NCBI GenBank assembly: GCA_017301975.1
Contig: JAFLEI010000012.1
Location: 110,204 to 174,203, forward strand
Length of the DNA: 64,000 bases
Direction: 5' to 3'
From: Verrucomicrobiota bacterium
GTDB lineage: Bacteria; Verrucomicrobiota; Verrucomicrobiia; Verrucomicrobiales; Verrucomicrobiaceae
Shown: positions 18,308-27,374 of the stretch, one piece after another
Layout of the letters: every line of letters starts with the position of its first letter
How positions within the stretch are numbered: position 1 is the stretch's first letter
Program-made: the position numbers and the translations under genes
Notes under the pieces: generated by a model
The model's database searches: none
Told to the model about the DNA's origin: nothing
What the model saw: only the letters and a program-made list of their open reading frames with translations

Positions 18308-18883
18308 GTGCATGCCGCTTATTATATTGCCAAAGGCCAGAAGACACTCGGTCCGTGTTCAAAGGACGATTTGCGCAATTTTCTCGCCTACGGTTCCATC
18401 CGTGACAGCGATCTGGTGAAGCGCGAGGACGAGGAGCAGTGGCGTCCGGTTTCCTCCCTGCTGGAACTCCATGCTGAAGGGCTGATCGTCGCCGACGGCC
18501 TCACCGTTCGCCCCATTCGCCGCCGCGTGGCTCGGTACCGTGACTACAACCGCGTGCCCTACAATCAACGTGGTGGCGCGGTGCTGCGGCGCATGATCCT
18601 GGGTTTCCTGTTTCTCCCGCCAATGCTGTGGTGGGCGGCGGTGGCCTTGTACTCGGATCACATCTTCCGCCAGAAGAAGGATGAAAACGGCTATCTGCTA
18701 GTCTGGGGCCGCTGGGTGGAGGTGCTCGTCACGGTCATGATCATCGTGAATGTCGTGGCGTGGTGGATGGCCATCACCTATGCCTCCTGGATTCTGGGGC
18801 CGGGTCTCGCGGAACTGATGAAGGGCATGGGGGAGGCGGTGGATGTCGTCAAAGGCCTGCTCAATGACACGTCCATGAAGTGA
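18308..18883 (+). CDS. GYF_2-domain membrane protein
   Basis: This 191-residue protein has an N-terminal GYF_2 domain (AAYYIAKGQKTLGPCSKDDLRNFLAYG, with the Y-x-x-x-x-G-x-x-x-G-P pattern and DLVKREDEEQW), a basic linker and two hydrophobic segments (about residues 95-118 and 138-165). GYF_2 domains occur at the N-terminus of many Verrucomicrobia and Planctomycetes membrane proteins and are thought to bind proline-rich partners. A GTG start at 18308 is used because the nearby ATG is in another frame. The AT-rich gap upstream contains a possible promoter. Specific function unknown. Confidence 0.72.
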   Translation: MHAAYYIAKGQKTLGPCSKDDLRNFLAYGSIRDSDLVKREDEEQWRPVSSLLELHAEGLIVADGLTVRPIRRRVARYRDYNRVPYNQRGGAVLRRMILGFLFLPPMLWWAAVALYSDHIFRQKKDENGYLLVWGRWVEVLVTVMIIVNVVAWWMAITYASWILGPGLAELMKGMGEAVDVVKGLLNDTSMK

Positions 18884-18989
18884 TCTGAGTGGACAGGCCG
18901 GCCACGCATGCCTTGCCTTTCGGTGTGCAGGATTTGGCATCCTTGGCGGGGGCTGACATCTCTCTTGGGAGCGTTGCGTTGGTTCTCGC

Positions 18990-21158
18990 ATGAAAGCCAG
19001 CCACACACTTTCGATTTTCACCGCCACCCTGTTCGCCGTCGCGCTGCACGCCGCTCCTGTGGACACCACCGCTGCCTCCCGGCAGGTCGATGCACTTCTC
19101 GCGAAGAGCTGGCAGAAGCATCAGCTCAAACCGAACGCGATGGTGGATGATGCCACTTTCCTCCGCCGCGTGTATCTGACCGTGGTGGGCCGAATTCCCA
19201 CCCTGGACGAAGCTCGTGCCTTCCATGCCTGCCAGATGCCGGACAAGCGCGCCAAGCTCATCGACTCGCTCCTCGCCAGCGAAGGCTACGTGCAGAATTT
19301 CTTCAATTACTGGGCCGATGTCCTCCGTGCCCAAAGCCAGGGCGTGGCCGGCAGCACCACCGCACAGAATTATTTGAACTACATCCGCACCGCGCTGCGG
19401 GAGAACAAACCCTGGGATCAGATGGCCCGCGAGCTTGTCTCCAGCGAAGGCACCTGTTTCGACACGGGCGCCATCGGCTACTACATGCGCGACCGCGGCA
19501 TGCCGCTGGACAATCTCTCCAACACCACCCGCATCTTCCTCGGCACCCGCATGGAATGCGCGCAGTGCCATGATCACCCCTTCGACAAATGGACGCAGAA
19601 GCAGTTCTACGAAATGGCGGCCTTCACGCACAACATGAGCGCCACCAGCTACCGCTCCAAGAGCGCCGAGGAAGTGCAGAAAATGGTGCGTGCCGACAAG
19701 TCCCTCGACAGCGAGACCCGCGACCTCATGCGCCAGGCCATCACGGAAGCGGTTCGCCCCCTGCGTGACACTCAGGTGGTGCAAAACAAAGGCCAGATGC
19801 GCCTGCCCCACGACTACAAATACAAGGATGCCAAGCCGAAGGACGTCGTTCAGGCCTCAGTCATGTTTGGCAAGCCTGTGGCGCTGCAGAAAGAGTCCAA
19901 CACCATCGGCGAATTTGGCCAATGGCTCACCTCTCCCGAAAATCCCCGCTTCACCACCATCATCGCCAACCGCCTCTGGCAGCGCGTCTTTGGCGCCGGT
20001 CTTTACGAGCAGGTGGACGAAATGATGGACAGCAGCGTGGCTTCAAACCCTGAGCTCATGCACTTCCTGGAACGCCAGATGGTGGCGCTGAAATACGACA
20101 TGAAGTCCTATCTGCGTCTGCTGCTGAACACCCAGGCCTTTGCACGTGAGAGCACCAAGGAAGTCTCTCCCGGCACTCCTTACTACTTCCAAGGTCCGGT
20201 GTTCCACCGCATGCGCTCGGAGCAGGTCTGGGATTCCCTTGTCACCCTCGTCAGCCCGGACCCCGACCAGCCGAACTGGAGCACACGCGAGCGTGAGCGC
20301 CGTGATCTCGAAAACCGCCATCACCTGGCCGAACTGCTCGACAAGACCGAAGCCCCGCTGCTGTTCGAAGCGGCCAAGGAAGTCGCCGCCGTCATGCGCG
20401 AGCAGAACAAGGAGTTCGACCAGCTCCGCAAAGAACTCGATGAAGCCCGTGCCAAGGATGACAAGGCCAAGTCCCGCGAAATTCAGCGCCGCCTGGGTGA
20501 AAGCCAGCGCATCCTCCGCGAGCAGGTCTCCAAATGCTTCTATGAGGCCGCCAAAAAATCCGGCAACCAGGAGATCCAGAAAGAGCTTGCCGCCGTCAGC
20601 GGTGATGGCCCCATGGAGATGGCGATGATGAACCTCATGCAGGACAGCCGCGTGGACCCCAAGGATGCGCCGCTCAATCCGCAGATCCTCACCACCCTCA
20701 AGGCGGACGAGGCCGTGCTCGGCATGAAGGATCCGAAAAGCATCAAGAGCTTCGAAAACTTTCAGCGCACGCTGCACCAGACCTGGAGCCGTGCCGCCGA
20801 GCTGCCGTCTCCCGCACCGCGCGGCCATTTCCTGCGTGAGTTCGGCCAGAGTGATCGCGAGATCATCGAGAACGCCAGTGACGAAGCCAGCGTGCCGCAG
20901 GCGCTGACGATGATGAACGGCGCCCTGCTCAATCAGCTCACCAGCGCCTGGTCCACCCTCAGCATCAATCTCCGCAAGGCCAAAACCAACGATGAGAAGA
21001 TCGACACCCTCTTCCTCAGCCTCTACTCGCGTACCCCAAATGCGAAGGAGAAGGCCTACATGCTCCAGACTCTGGAAAGCTACGCCTCTTCCAAGACCCT
21101 GTGGGAGGACATCACCCTCGCCGCGCTCAGTACGCAGCGCTTCATCTTCGTCGAGTAG
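18990..21158 (+). CDS. DUF1549/DUF1553 exported protein (planctomycete-type cytochrome partner)
   Basis: This 722-residue protein has a signal peptide (TLSIFTATLFAVALHA). The DUF1549 part includes DDATFLRRVYLTVVGRIPT and a CAQCHDHPFDKW segment, which holds a C-x-x-C-H haem or metal motif around 19560. The DUF1553 part follows (TTIIANRLWQRVFG; NPELMHFLERQM), with a long charged helical insertion (about 20370-20560) and a C-terminal LFLSLYSRTPNAKEK. The next gene is its usual partner, a DUF1501 protein, 39 bases on, so the two form the typical pair. The molecular role of the pair is not established. Confidence 0.93.
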   Translation: MKASHTLSIFTATLFAVALHAAPVDTTAASRQVDALLAKSWQKHQLKPNAMVDDATFLRRVYLTVVGRIPTLDEARAFHACQMPDKRAKLIDSLLASEGYVQNFFNYWADVLRAQSQGVAGSTTAQNYLNYIRTALRENKPWDQMARELVSSEGTCFDTGAIGYYMRDRGMPLDNLSNTTRIFLGTRMECAQCHDHPFDKWTQKQFYEMAAFTHNMSATSYRSKSAEEVQKMVRADKSLDSETRDLMRQAITEAVRPLRDTQVVQNKGQMRLPHDYKYKDAKPKDVVQASVMFGKPVALQKESNTIGEFGQWLTSPENPRFTTIIANRLWQRVFGAGLYEQVDEMMDSSVASNPELMHFLERQMVALKYDMKSYLRLLLNTQAFARESTKEVSPGTPYYFQGPVFHRMRSEQVWDSLVTLVSPDPDQPNWSTRERERRDLENRHHLAELLDKTEAPLLFEAAKEVAAVMREQNKEFDQLRKELDEARAKDDKAKSREIQRRLGESQRILREQVSKCFYEAAKKSGNQEIQKELAAVSGDGPMEMAMMNLMQDSRVDPKDAPLNPQILTTLKADEAVLGMKDPKSIKSFENFQRTLHQTWSRAAELPSPAPRGHFLREFGQSDREIIENASDEASVPQALTMMNGALLNQLTSAWSTLSINLRKAKTNDEKIDTLFLSLYSRTPNAKEKAYMLQTLESYASSKTLWEDITLAALSTQRFIFVE

Positions 21159-21197
21159 TCCCCCGTATTCCTCAGCACCACCTCATTTGCATTCACC

Positions 21198-22499
21198 ATG
21201 AAAACGCCCAACAACGATCTCTCCCGCCGCGCTGTGATGACCCGCATGGCCCAGTCCTGCCTCGGGGTCGGTTTACTCCCTTCGGTGGAGCATCTTTTCT
21301 CCAGCAAAGCTTTCGCTGTCGGTGAAGGCAGCGCCACCGCTAAACAGGCCGCCACTGCGCGCAATGTCATCTTCCTCTACATGACCGGTGGCCAGAGCCA
21401 TCTCGACACCTGGGATCCCAAGCCCGACAACAAGGAAGTCGCCGGTCCGGTGAAGGCCATCAAGACCAGCGCTGACGGCGTCCAGATCAGCGAATACCTG
21501 CCGCGCATGGCCAAACAGATGCACCACGCCTGCGTCATCAATTCCATGGCCACCAACACCGCTGCCCATGAGCAGGCCAACTACTTCATGCACACCAGCT
21601 TTGGCCTGCGCAGCACCATCAAGCACCCCGGCATGGGCGCATGGCTCAGCGTTTTCCAGGGCCCCGGCAACCCCGCGCTGCCCCCGTATGTGTATGTGGG
21701 CAATGACAGCCGCCATCCCGGCGCAGGCTTCTTCGCCAAGAAGCACGGCCCTCTCATGGTGAACAATCCTGAGGCCGGCCTGCAAAATGTCTCGCCGCAA
21801 AAAGGCGTGACCGATGAACGCTTCGGCATGCGCCGTGAGCTCGCCCACTCGCTCGACGCCGAGTTTCAGGGCAAATGGGACACCCGCGGCGTCAAAGCCT
21901 ACGCGGACATGTATGACGATGCCGTGAAGCTCATGAAGAGCGAGGATCTCGTCGCCTTTGATCTCACCAAGGAGCCCGACGCCGTGCGCCAAGCCTACGG
22001 CAAAGACACCTTCGGCCAGGGCTGCCTGCTCGCTCGCCGTCTCGTCGAACACGGAGTGCGCTTCATCGAAGTCAGCCTCGGCAGTTGGGACACCCATGTC
22101 GCCAACTTCATCAACACTCCCCGTCTGTGCGACACCCTGGACACCGCATTGGCCGCTCTCATCACCGACCTGGAGAATCGCGGCATGCTGGAAAGCACCA
22201 TGATCGTCGTCAGCTCCGAATTCGGTCGCACGCCGAAGATCAATCAAAATCAGGGCCGCGATCACTACCCGATCTTCTCCTCCGTCATCGTCGGCGGTGG
22301 CATCAAAGGTGGCATCAAATACGGCTCCACCACCCCGGATGGCGCGGGCATCGCCACGGATAAAGTCGGCCCGCCCGATCTCAATGCCACCATCGGCTAC
22401 GCCCTCGGGCTGCCGCTTGATCAGGTCATCTACTCCCCCAGCAAGCGTCCCTTCACCGTGGCAGACAAAGGCCAGCCCCTCACACATTTGTTTGCCTAA
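21198..22499 (+). CDS. DUF1501 exported protein (paired)
   Basis: This 433-residue protein has an N-terminal SRRAVMTRMAQSCLGVGL segment like a Tat signal. The domain shows NVIFLYMTGGQSHLDTWDPKP, EYLPRMAKQMHHACVINSM and VSSEFGRTPKINQNQGRDHYP, all typical of DUF1501, which is distantly related to the sulfatase and alkaline phosphatase fold. It forms a pair with the preceding DUF1549/DUF1553 gene. The PVC bacteria carry many such pairs, usually taken as outer-compartment enzymes of polysaccharide use, but no activity is established. Confidence 0.93.
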   Translation: MKTPNNDLSRRAVMTRMAQSCLGVGLLPSVEHLFSSKAFAVGEGSATAKQAATARNVIFLYMTGGQSHLDTWDPKPDNKEVAGPVKAIKTSADGVQISEYLPRMAKQMHHACVINSMATNTAAHEQANYFMHTSFGLRSTIKHPGMGAWLSVFQGPGNPALPPYVYVGNDSRHPGAGFFAKKHGPLMVNNPEAGLQNVSPQKGVTDERFGMRRELAHSLDAEFQGKWDTRGVKAYADMYDDAVKLMKSEDLVAFDLTKEPDAVRQAYGKDTFGQGCLLARRLVEHGVRFIEVSLGSWDTHVANFINTPRLCDTLDTALAALITDLENRGMLESTMIVVSSEFGRTPKINQNQGRDHYPIFSSVIVGGGIKGGIKYGSTTPDGAGIATDKVGPPDLNATIGYALGLPLDQVIYSPSKRPFTVADKGQPLTHLFA

Positions 22500-22518
22500 G
22501 GGGGACTAGATGCCGCAT

Positions 22519-23871
22519 TCACTCTGCGGCTTGCAGGGCGATGGTGAATATGGCTCCGTGCCCGTCGGCTGCGTTGGCCACGGAGATCTCGCCGCCGTGG
22601 GCGTCGATGATGGCCTTGCTGATGGCGAGGCCAAGGCCGTGGTGCTCGGAGTCGGTGCGGGATGCGTCGGCGCGGTAAAAGCGGTCGAAGAGATGCGGCA
22701 GATGCTCCGGGGCGACTCCGGGGCCGTCATCGTGCACTGTCAGAATGGAGCGCCCCATTTCGCGCCGGGTGCAGATGCGGATACTGCTGCGGGCATGGGC
22801 GATGGCATTGCTCAGCAGATTGATGACGACCTGCCCCAGACGTCCGGCATCGCAGCAGCAGGGGGCGGGGGAAAGATCATGCGTGAGAGTGATCTGCCGT
22901 GCCTGCGCGAGGGTTTCCACCAGGTCCAGGCAGTCCTGCGCGATCTGGTCGAGGCTGCACGCTTCCTGGCGCATGGGCTCCTGCCCGGCATCCAGGCAGG
23001 AGAGTTCGAGAAGCGATCCGATGAGCTGCTTCATGCGCTGCGAGGCCCGGCGGCAGGCGGCAAAAGCTTCGCGTTGCTCCTCAGTGAGAGTTTCTGCTGC
23101 GAGGCCGTTTTCTGCGTGCATGAGCACGGCGGCGACGGGTGTGCGCAGCTCGTGCGCGGCATCGGCGGTAAAGCGGGCCTGATGCGCAAAGGCGGCCTCC
23201 AGGCGGGAGAAGGTGGCATTGAGCACTGCGGCCAGCCTGCCCAGTTCATCGTCAGACACGGCAGGGATGCGCTGGGAGAGCGCGCCGGTGGCGATCTTTT
23301 CAGCGGTCTCGCTGATGATCTGGATGGGCCGGATGGCGCGTGCGGCCAGCCAGCCGCCTCCGGCGAGTCCGAGCGCCAGCACGCCGCCTCCTGATAGCAG
23401 CAGATACCAGGCGAGTTGGCGCTGGGCCTCCAGCTCTGCCGTGATGGGTCTGCCAGCTAGAAAGCAGCGCCCGGTGCCGGTGAAGAGCACGGCGTGGCGA
23501 TCCCCACCCACCGTGCTGCCGCCCTCCTGCCCGGCAGTCGGGTGGCGTAGAGCGGCAGGGGCATTGGGCGAGCGCGCCTGCTCGCTGCCATCGGCATTCC
23601 ACACGACGTAGTAGGTGCCGCTGGCGGTGATCTGCTCTATGACGCTGGCTCCAGGGCGCGGGGGCGGCTTGGCATGGTAGTCGCGCGCAGGCACGGGCGG
23701 AAAGGCGATGCCGAGCTGTGCCACCTGTGCCTGGAGTTGCTGGTCCACCTCCCGCAGCTTTTGCATGGAGACGAGCCGGTGCGCTGTGATGCCAAAGCCT
23801 GCGATGACGATGGTGAGCAGCAGCGCGTGCCAGGCCTGGATGCGCCAGCGGATGGAGCGGGTGAAAATCAT
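22519..23871 (-). CDS. OmpR-type two-component sensor histidine kinase
   Basis: This 450-residue kinase has a first transmembrane segment (about residues 13-33), a periplasmic sensor loop of about 120 residues (no recognised fold), a second segment (about 152-180), then a HAMP domain. The phosphorylated histidine is in AAHELRTPVA (His240). The ATPase part has INLLSNAIAHA (N box), VHDDGPGVAPEHLPHLFDRFYR and HGLGLAISKAI (G2). Its start codon overlaps the stop of the response regulator gene by ATGA. The signal sensed is not known. It faces the DUF1501 gene, with 19 bases between the two stops. Confidence 0.95.
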   Translation of the reverse strand: MIFTRSIRWRIQAWHALLLTIVIAGFGITAHRLVSMQKLREVDQQLQAQVAQLGIAFPPVPARDYHAKPPPRPGASVIEQITASGTYYVVWNADGSEQARSPNAPAALRHPTAGQEGGSTVGGDRHAVLFTGTGRCFLAGRPITAELEAQRQLAWYLLLSGGGVLALGLAGGGWLAARAIRPIQIISETAEKIATGALSQRIPAVSDDELGRLAAVLNATFSRLEAAFAHQARFTADAAHELRTPVAAVLMHAENGLAAETLTEEQREAFAACRRASQRMKQLIGSLLELSCLDAGQEPMRQEACSLDQIAQDCLDLVETLAQARQITLTHDLSPAPCCCDAGRLGQVVINLLSNAIAHARSSIRICTRREMGRSILTVHDDGPGVAPEHLPHLFDRFYRADASRTDSEHHGLGLAISKAIIDAHGGEISVANAADGHGAIFTIALQAAE

Positions 23872-24518
23872 GGGATGCAGTAGCCGTGGCCGCGCCGGGT
23901 GGTGATGAGATTGCGCCCGAGCTTGCTGCGCAGATTGTAGATCAGCACGTCCATGAGATTGGAGAGTGTGTCTCCACTGTCATCATAGAGGTGTTCGTAG
24001 AGCGTGGTGCGGGTGATGACCTGGCCGCGATGCATGGCAAGATACTCGAGCACGTCATACTCCCGCGCTTTCATCACCACCTCGCTGCCGTCCAGAGTTA
24101 CGCGACGTGCCACGGTGTCGATCTTCAGTGCGCCGATCTCCAGCGCAGGCGTGGCGCGCCCGGCGCTGCGGCGGATGAGCGCGCGCAGCCGTGCCAGCAG
24201 CTCGTCCAGCTCAAAGGGTTTCACCAGGTAGTCGTCCGCCCCGGTGTCAAAGCCGCGCACGCGGTCGCGGGTGGCATCGCGTGCGGTGAGCATGATGACG
24301 GGCGTGCTTTTCTTTTCGCGCAGGCGCGCCAGCACGGCCCAGCCGTCGAGGCGCGGCAGCATGACATCGAGAATGATGGCATCGTAGTCGATCTCCAGCG
24401 CGCGGAAGAGGCCCTCGTCGCCATCGGCCGCCGTGTCCACGGAGTAGCCCGTGCGCCGTAGCGCGCGACTGAGGCCGGAGAGGAGGTCCGGCTCGTCTTC
24501 GATGATGAGGAGGCGCAT
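23868..24518 (-). CDS. OmpR-family response regulator
   Basis: This 216-residue regulator has a receiver domain with the acidic pocket IIEDEPD, the phosphoacceptor Asp51 in IILDVMLPRLDGW, a conserved threonine in MLTARDA and the lysine in YLVKPFEL. It ends in an OmpR-type winged helix (EYDVLEYLAMHRGQVITRTTLYEHLYDD; SNLMDVLIYNLRSKLG; ITTRRGHGY). I use the ATG at 24518, since LLIIEDEP is the usual start. The histidine kinase gene follows with a 4-base overlap. Its probable binding site, a symmetric array of ATGAAT repeats, lies just upstream at 24547-24609. Confidence 0.95.
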   Translation of the reverse strand: MRLLIIEDEPDLLSGLSRALRRTGYSVDTAADGDEGLFRALEIDYDAIILDVMLPRLDGWAVLARLREKKSTPVIMLTARDATRDRVRGFDTGADDYLVKPFELDELLARLRALIRRSAGRATPALEIGALKIDTVARRVTLDGSEVVMKAREYDVLEYLAMHRGQVITRTTLYEHLYDDSGDTLSNLMDVLIYNLRSKLGRNLITTRRGHGYCIP

Positions 24519-24546
24519 GTCTTTCTGCCGAGCATGATGCCGCAAG

Positions 24547-24609
24547 ATGAATGGAAAATGAATTTCAAAAATCGGTGCTCTTTTTCGCGGAAATTCATCT
24601 TCCGTTCAT
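24547..24609. promoter_or_regulatory. Operator-like array: two tandem 11-bp repeats in inverted arrangement
   Basis: On the plus strand, ATGAAT occurs at 24547 and again at 24558, an 11-base period, followed by TTC. The same pattern lies on the minus strand, reading ATGAAC and ATGAAT 11 bases apart, within 24590-24609. The two arms (about 20 bases each) match at all but three positions and are separated by 23 bases. Tandem 11-bp direct repeats are typical of OmpR/PhoB-family sites. The array sits between the divergent response regulator gene (start 24518) and the FGE-like gene (start 24645). Confidence 0.6.
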
Positions 24610-24644
24610 GTGGTGCAGGCAGCGGTGGGGGACTGACCAGCCTT

Positions 24645-25685
24645 ATGAAAACGCACCCCATGCTCGCCCTGCTCCTGCTATCCCTCACGCTTCATGCCGA
24701 GGAGAAGTTCCCTCTTAAATCCGGCAACGGCATCACCATTCCATCCCCCATCGACAAGACCACGACGGAGGTGCGCGATGGTGGCAAAACCCTGAAGATC
24801 CCTGCAGGCATGGTGTATGTGCCCGCCGGGAAGTTTAAGTTTGGCGAGAGCGAAACCCGTGAGCTGCTGGCGTATGCCATCGCACGGTTTGAGGTGACGA
24901 ATGCGGAGTTCAAGGCCTTTGCGGACGCCACCCAGTACCGCGGCGTGCCACGCTACTGGAAGAACGGCACCTACCCCGAGGGCAAGGCAAGCCATCCGGT
25001 GCTCTTTGTCTCGCTGAACGACTGCCAGGCCTACTGTGACTGGGTCGGCAGCAAGACGGGCTGGAAGATTGTGGTGCCCAGCGCAGAGCAGTGGGAGAAG
25101 GCCGCACGCGGGCCGAAGGGCACGCTCTACCCCTGGGGCAATGACAAGGACAGCAGCTACCGTGGCGGCAAGCTGAAGACGCATTTCAACTACAACGCCG
25201 TGTGCGCGGCGTGGATGCTGGAGCACGAGGGCAAGACGACGACCACGTATGTGGAGAAGTCCCAGCAGGCAGGGCAGCAGGGGCATGTGGAGGACATCAC
25301 CACGGGCAATGGCAGGGTCTTTGCCTTGACGGCGGACGGCGGGGTGGATGCGTGGATCGACCACAACACGAACACCGGCTTTGTGAACACGCAGATCTAC
25401 CGCGACCTGGTGGACAAGGGCGGATTTACCACCCCCGTGGGCAGCTACCCCACCGGCGTGAGCCATTACGGATGTCATGATATGGCAGGAAATGCTTATG
25501 AGTGGACGCGCAGCATCATCGTGGCTACGAACGGTGCCGAGCGCGGCCAGGAGGTGAATGACGTGCGCGGCGGCAGCTGGTACTCCACCGGCCGCAGCGG
25601 CCAGAGCCTCTGCACCGGCGAAGGCCGCAAGGCCAGCGGTGGCTACCACAGCGTGGGGTTTCGCATCGCGATGGAGTTTAAATGA
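24645..25685 (+). CDS. Exported FGE-sulfatase-domain protein lacking catalytic cysteines
   Basis: This 346-residue protein has a signal peptide (MLALLLLSLTLHA) and a formylglycine-generating-enzyme-type fold: GMVYVPAGKFKFG, RFEVTNAEFKAFADAT, HPVLFVSLNDCQAYCDW, PSAEQWEKAARG, YPWGND, VGSYP, DMAGNAYEWT, VRGGSWY and GFRIA. In true FGEs two cysteines lie between the GGS and GFR motifs. Here that stretch has only one cysteine (SLCTGEG), not in the usual place, so it is probably not an active FGE. An insertion of about 70 residues around 25200-25430 is unusual. The ATG at 24645 is chosen for the signal peptide. Divergent from the two-component system and perhaps controlled by it. Confidence 0.85.
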   Translation: MKTHPMLALLLLSLTLHAEEKFPLKSGNGITIPSPIDKTTTEVRDGGKTLKIPAGMVYVPAGKFKFGESETRELLAYAIARFEVTNAEFKAFADATQYRGVPRYWKNGTYPEGKASHPVLFVSLNDCQAYCDWVGSKTGWKIVVPSAEQWEKAARGPKGTLYPWGNDKDSSYRGGKLKTHFNYNAVCAAWMLEHEGKTTTTYVEKSQQAGQQGHVEDITTGNGRVFALTADGGVDAWIDHNTNTGFVNTQIYRDLVDKGGFTTPVGSYPTGVSHYGCHDMAGNAYEWTRSIIVATNGAERGQEVNDVRGGSWYSTGRSGQSLCTGEGRKASGGYHSVGFRIAMEFK

Positions 25686-25723
25686 GGCTCGCGAAGCAGC
25701 GGGCCCGGTGCTGACTTTTACTG

Positions 25724-25762
25724 AGAAACAAAAAACGCCCGGCAGTGTGAACTGCCGGGCGT
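25724..25762 (-). terminator. Intrinsic terminator (minus strand, perhaps both)
   Basis: A perfect 12-base stem, ACGCCCGGCAGT (25735-25746) and its complement (25751-25762), has loop GTGA. Read leftward it runs into a T-rich stretch, as expected for ending the oxidoreductase gene. It may also serve the FGE-like gene, which ends at 25685. Confidence 0.85.
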
Positions 25763-25799
25763 CGTTGTTCAGGTTTGGCGCATCAGCCCTGCAGCCCGA

Positions 25800-27221
25800 T
25801 TAGATGGACTTGTAATCCCAGCCCTGGCGGTAGGCCGCACGGGTGATGAGTTTGTTGGCTTCAGCGTTGTCGGATTCCTGCTTGGCGGCGTCCCAGTTGA
25901 TGACCTTGCCCGGATTGGCGATGGCCAGATTGCCGAGGAGACAGAACTTGGTCAGCGGCACGGAATAATCAAAATTGCTGCCGCAGATCTTGTCCTGCTC
26001 GATGGCGCGGATCAGTTCCAGCTGCGGTTCGCCTTCGGCCAGCGCGCCTTCCAGCTTCAGTTCAGGCTTCTTGCCACCGAGGAAATCAGCCATCTTGGTG
26101 CTCGGGATCAGGCGTGGGCTGCCGCAATAGTCGTCGGTGTTGAGGATCACGCCGGCGTCGCCACGGAGGAGGAAGCCGCCCTTGATCTTGTCCCAGTCAC
26201 GGTCGGCTTCCAGTTCAGCCGGACGCTCAGGCTTCAGGCTGCCTTCATACCAGTGAAGTTTGATCTCGCCGTATTTCTCCGTCTTGAAGTAGAAGACCAC
26301 GTGGGAGGACTTCGGCCAGCTCACGTCCGTGAGCTCGTTGCACTCGGCTTCCATCTTGTAAGGTTCGCCCAGACCGCAGGCCCAGAAGGGTCCGTCCAGC
26401 AAATGGCAGCCCATGTCGCCCATGGCGCCTGCGCCGTATTCGCGGTGGCCGCGCCAGGCGAAGGGGTGCAGACCATCGGTGAAGGGGACGGAAGGGCAGG
26501 CGGCAAGCCAGGTGTCCCAGTTGAACAGATCCTCGGCGGTGTCGACCATGATGTCTTTGCCGTCGGGGCCTTTCTTCTTCTCTTTGATTTTCGGCACCGT
26601 GCCGTTGATGTACTTGGCCTTGGCCTCATTGCCCTGGGGCCAGATGGGGCGGTTGGTCCAGACGTGGATTTCTTTGACGTTGCCCACGATGCCTTCGCTC
26701 ACCCACTGCTTGAGGAAGCGGATGCCCTTGCCGGTGTGGCCCTGGTTGCCCATGTTGGTCTTCACGCCCTTCTTCTTGGCGGCTTCATGCAGCTGGTTCG
26801 CTTCCCAGATGCGGTTCACCAGAGGCTTCTGTACGCACACGTGCTTGCCGCGCTTGATCGCTTCCATCGCCGCAGGGTAGTGCGCGTGGTCCGGAGTGGA
26901 CACGGTGACCATGTCGATCTTGTCTCCCATGCTTTCAAACATCTCACGGAAGCTCTCGAACATCTTCGCGTCCGGATACTTCTGCTGGGCCTGCTTCAGG
27001 CGCTCACGGTCCACGTCACAGATGGCCACAATGTTGGCGCCCTTGGCGGAGATTCCCACGTCAGAGGCTCCTTTGCCGCCTGCGCCGCCGATGCCCGCGA
27101 CATTGATTTTCTTGACGACACCTTCCTGGCCAATCAGCAGATTGGGAAGAAAGATGCTGCCGGCGGTTGCGGCGGTGTTTCGGAGGAAAGTACGGCGGTT
27201 GGGGAAGAGCGAGGGCTTCAT
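25800..27221 (-). CDS. Tat-exported Gfo/Idh/MocA oxidoreductase
   Basis: This 473-residue protein has a twin-arginine signal (NRRTFLRNTAATAGS). The Rossmann start is INVAGIGGAGGKG. The EKP-type motif is replaced by VQKPLVNR. VSTPDHAHYPAAMEAIKRGKHV, TNMGNQGHTGKG and EYGAGAMGDMGCHLLDGPFW are typical of the large exported group found in Planctomycetes and Verrucomicrobia. I chose the ATG at 27221 because it begins the Tat signal; earlier codons look non-coding. It is expected to act on sugars or cyclitols in the periplasm with a tightly bound cofactor, but substrate and activity are unproved. It is a lone gene ending at a strong terminator. Confidence 0.93.
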   Translation of the reverse strand: MKPSLFPNRRTFLRNTAATAGSIFLPNLLIGQEGVVKKINVAGIGGAGGKGASDVGISAKGANIVAICDVDRERLKQAQQKYPDAKMFESFREMFESMGDKIDMVTVSTPDHAHYPAAMEAIKRGKHVCVQKPLVNRIWEANQLHEAAKKKGVKTNMGNQGHTGKGIRFLKQWVSEGIVGNVKEIHVWTNRPIWPQGNEAKAKYINGTVPKIKEKKKGPDGKDIMVDTAEDLFNWDTWLAACPSVPFTDGLHPFAWRGHREYGAGAMGDMGCHLLDGPFWACGLGEPYKMEAECNELTDVSWPKSSHVVFYFKTEKYGEIKLHWYEGSLKPERPAELEADRDWDKIKGGFLLRGDAGVILNTDDYCGSPRLIPSTKMADFLGGKKPELKLEGALAEGEPQLELIRAIEQDKICGSNFDYSVPLTKFCLLGNLAIANPGKVINWDAAKQESDNAEANKLITRAAYRQGWDYKSI

Positions 27222-27374
27222 GGGGATGGATTGGGGGCGTAAAGATAACGGATTGACGCGGAAATACGCAATGGGAATGTCGCCTCCCTTAAAAAACACG
27301 GTCTGTAGCGGAGAAATGCGCACGGGGCGCCGTTTCTGCTTGGCGAAAGACGGCTTTACCACCTAAAAGGCTTC

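Noticed and set aside
24645..25685. Annotation as the sulfatase-activating enzyme of this locus
   Set aside because: The catalytic cysteines expected between the GGS and GFR motifs are missing, and the sulfatase is more than 10 kb away.
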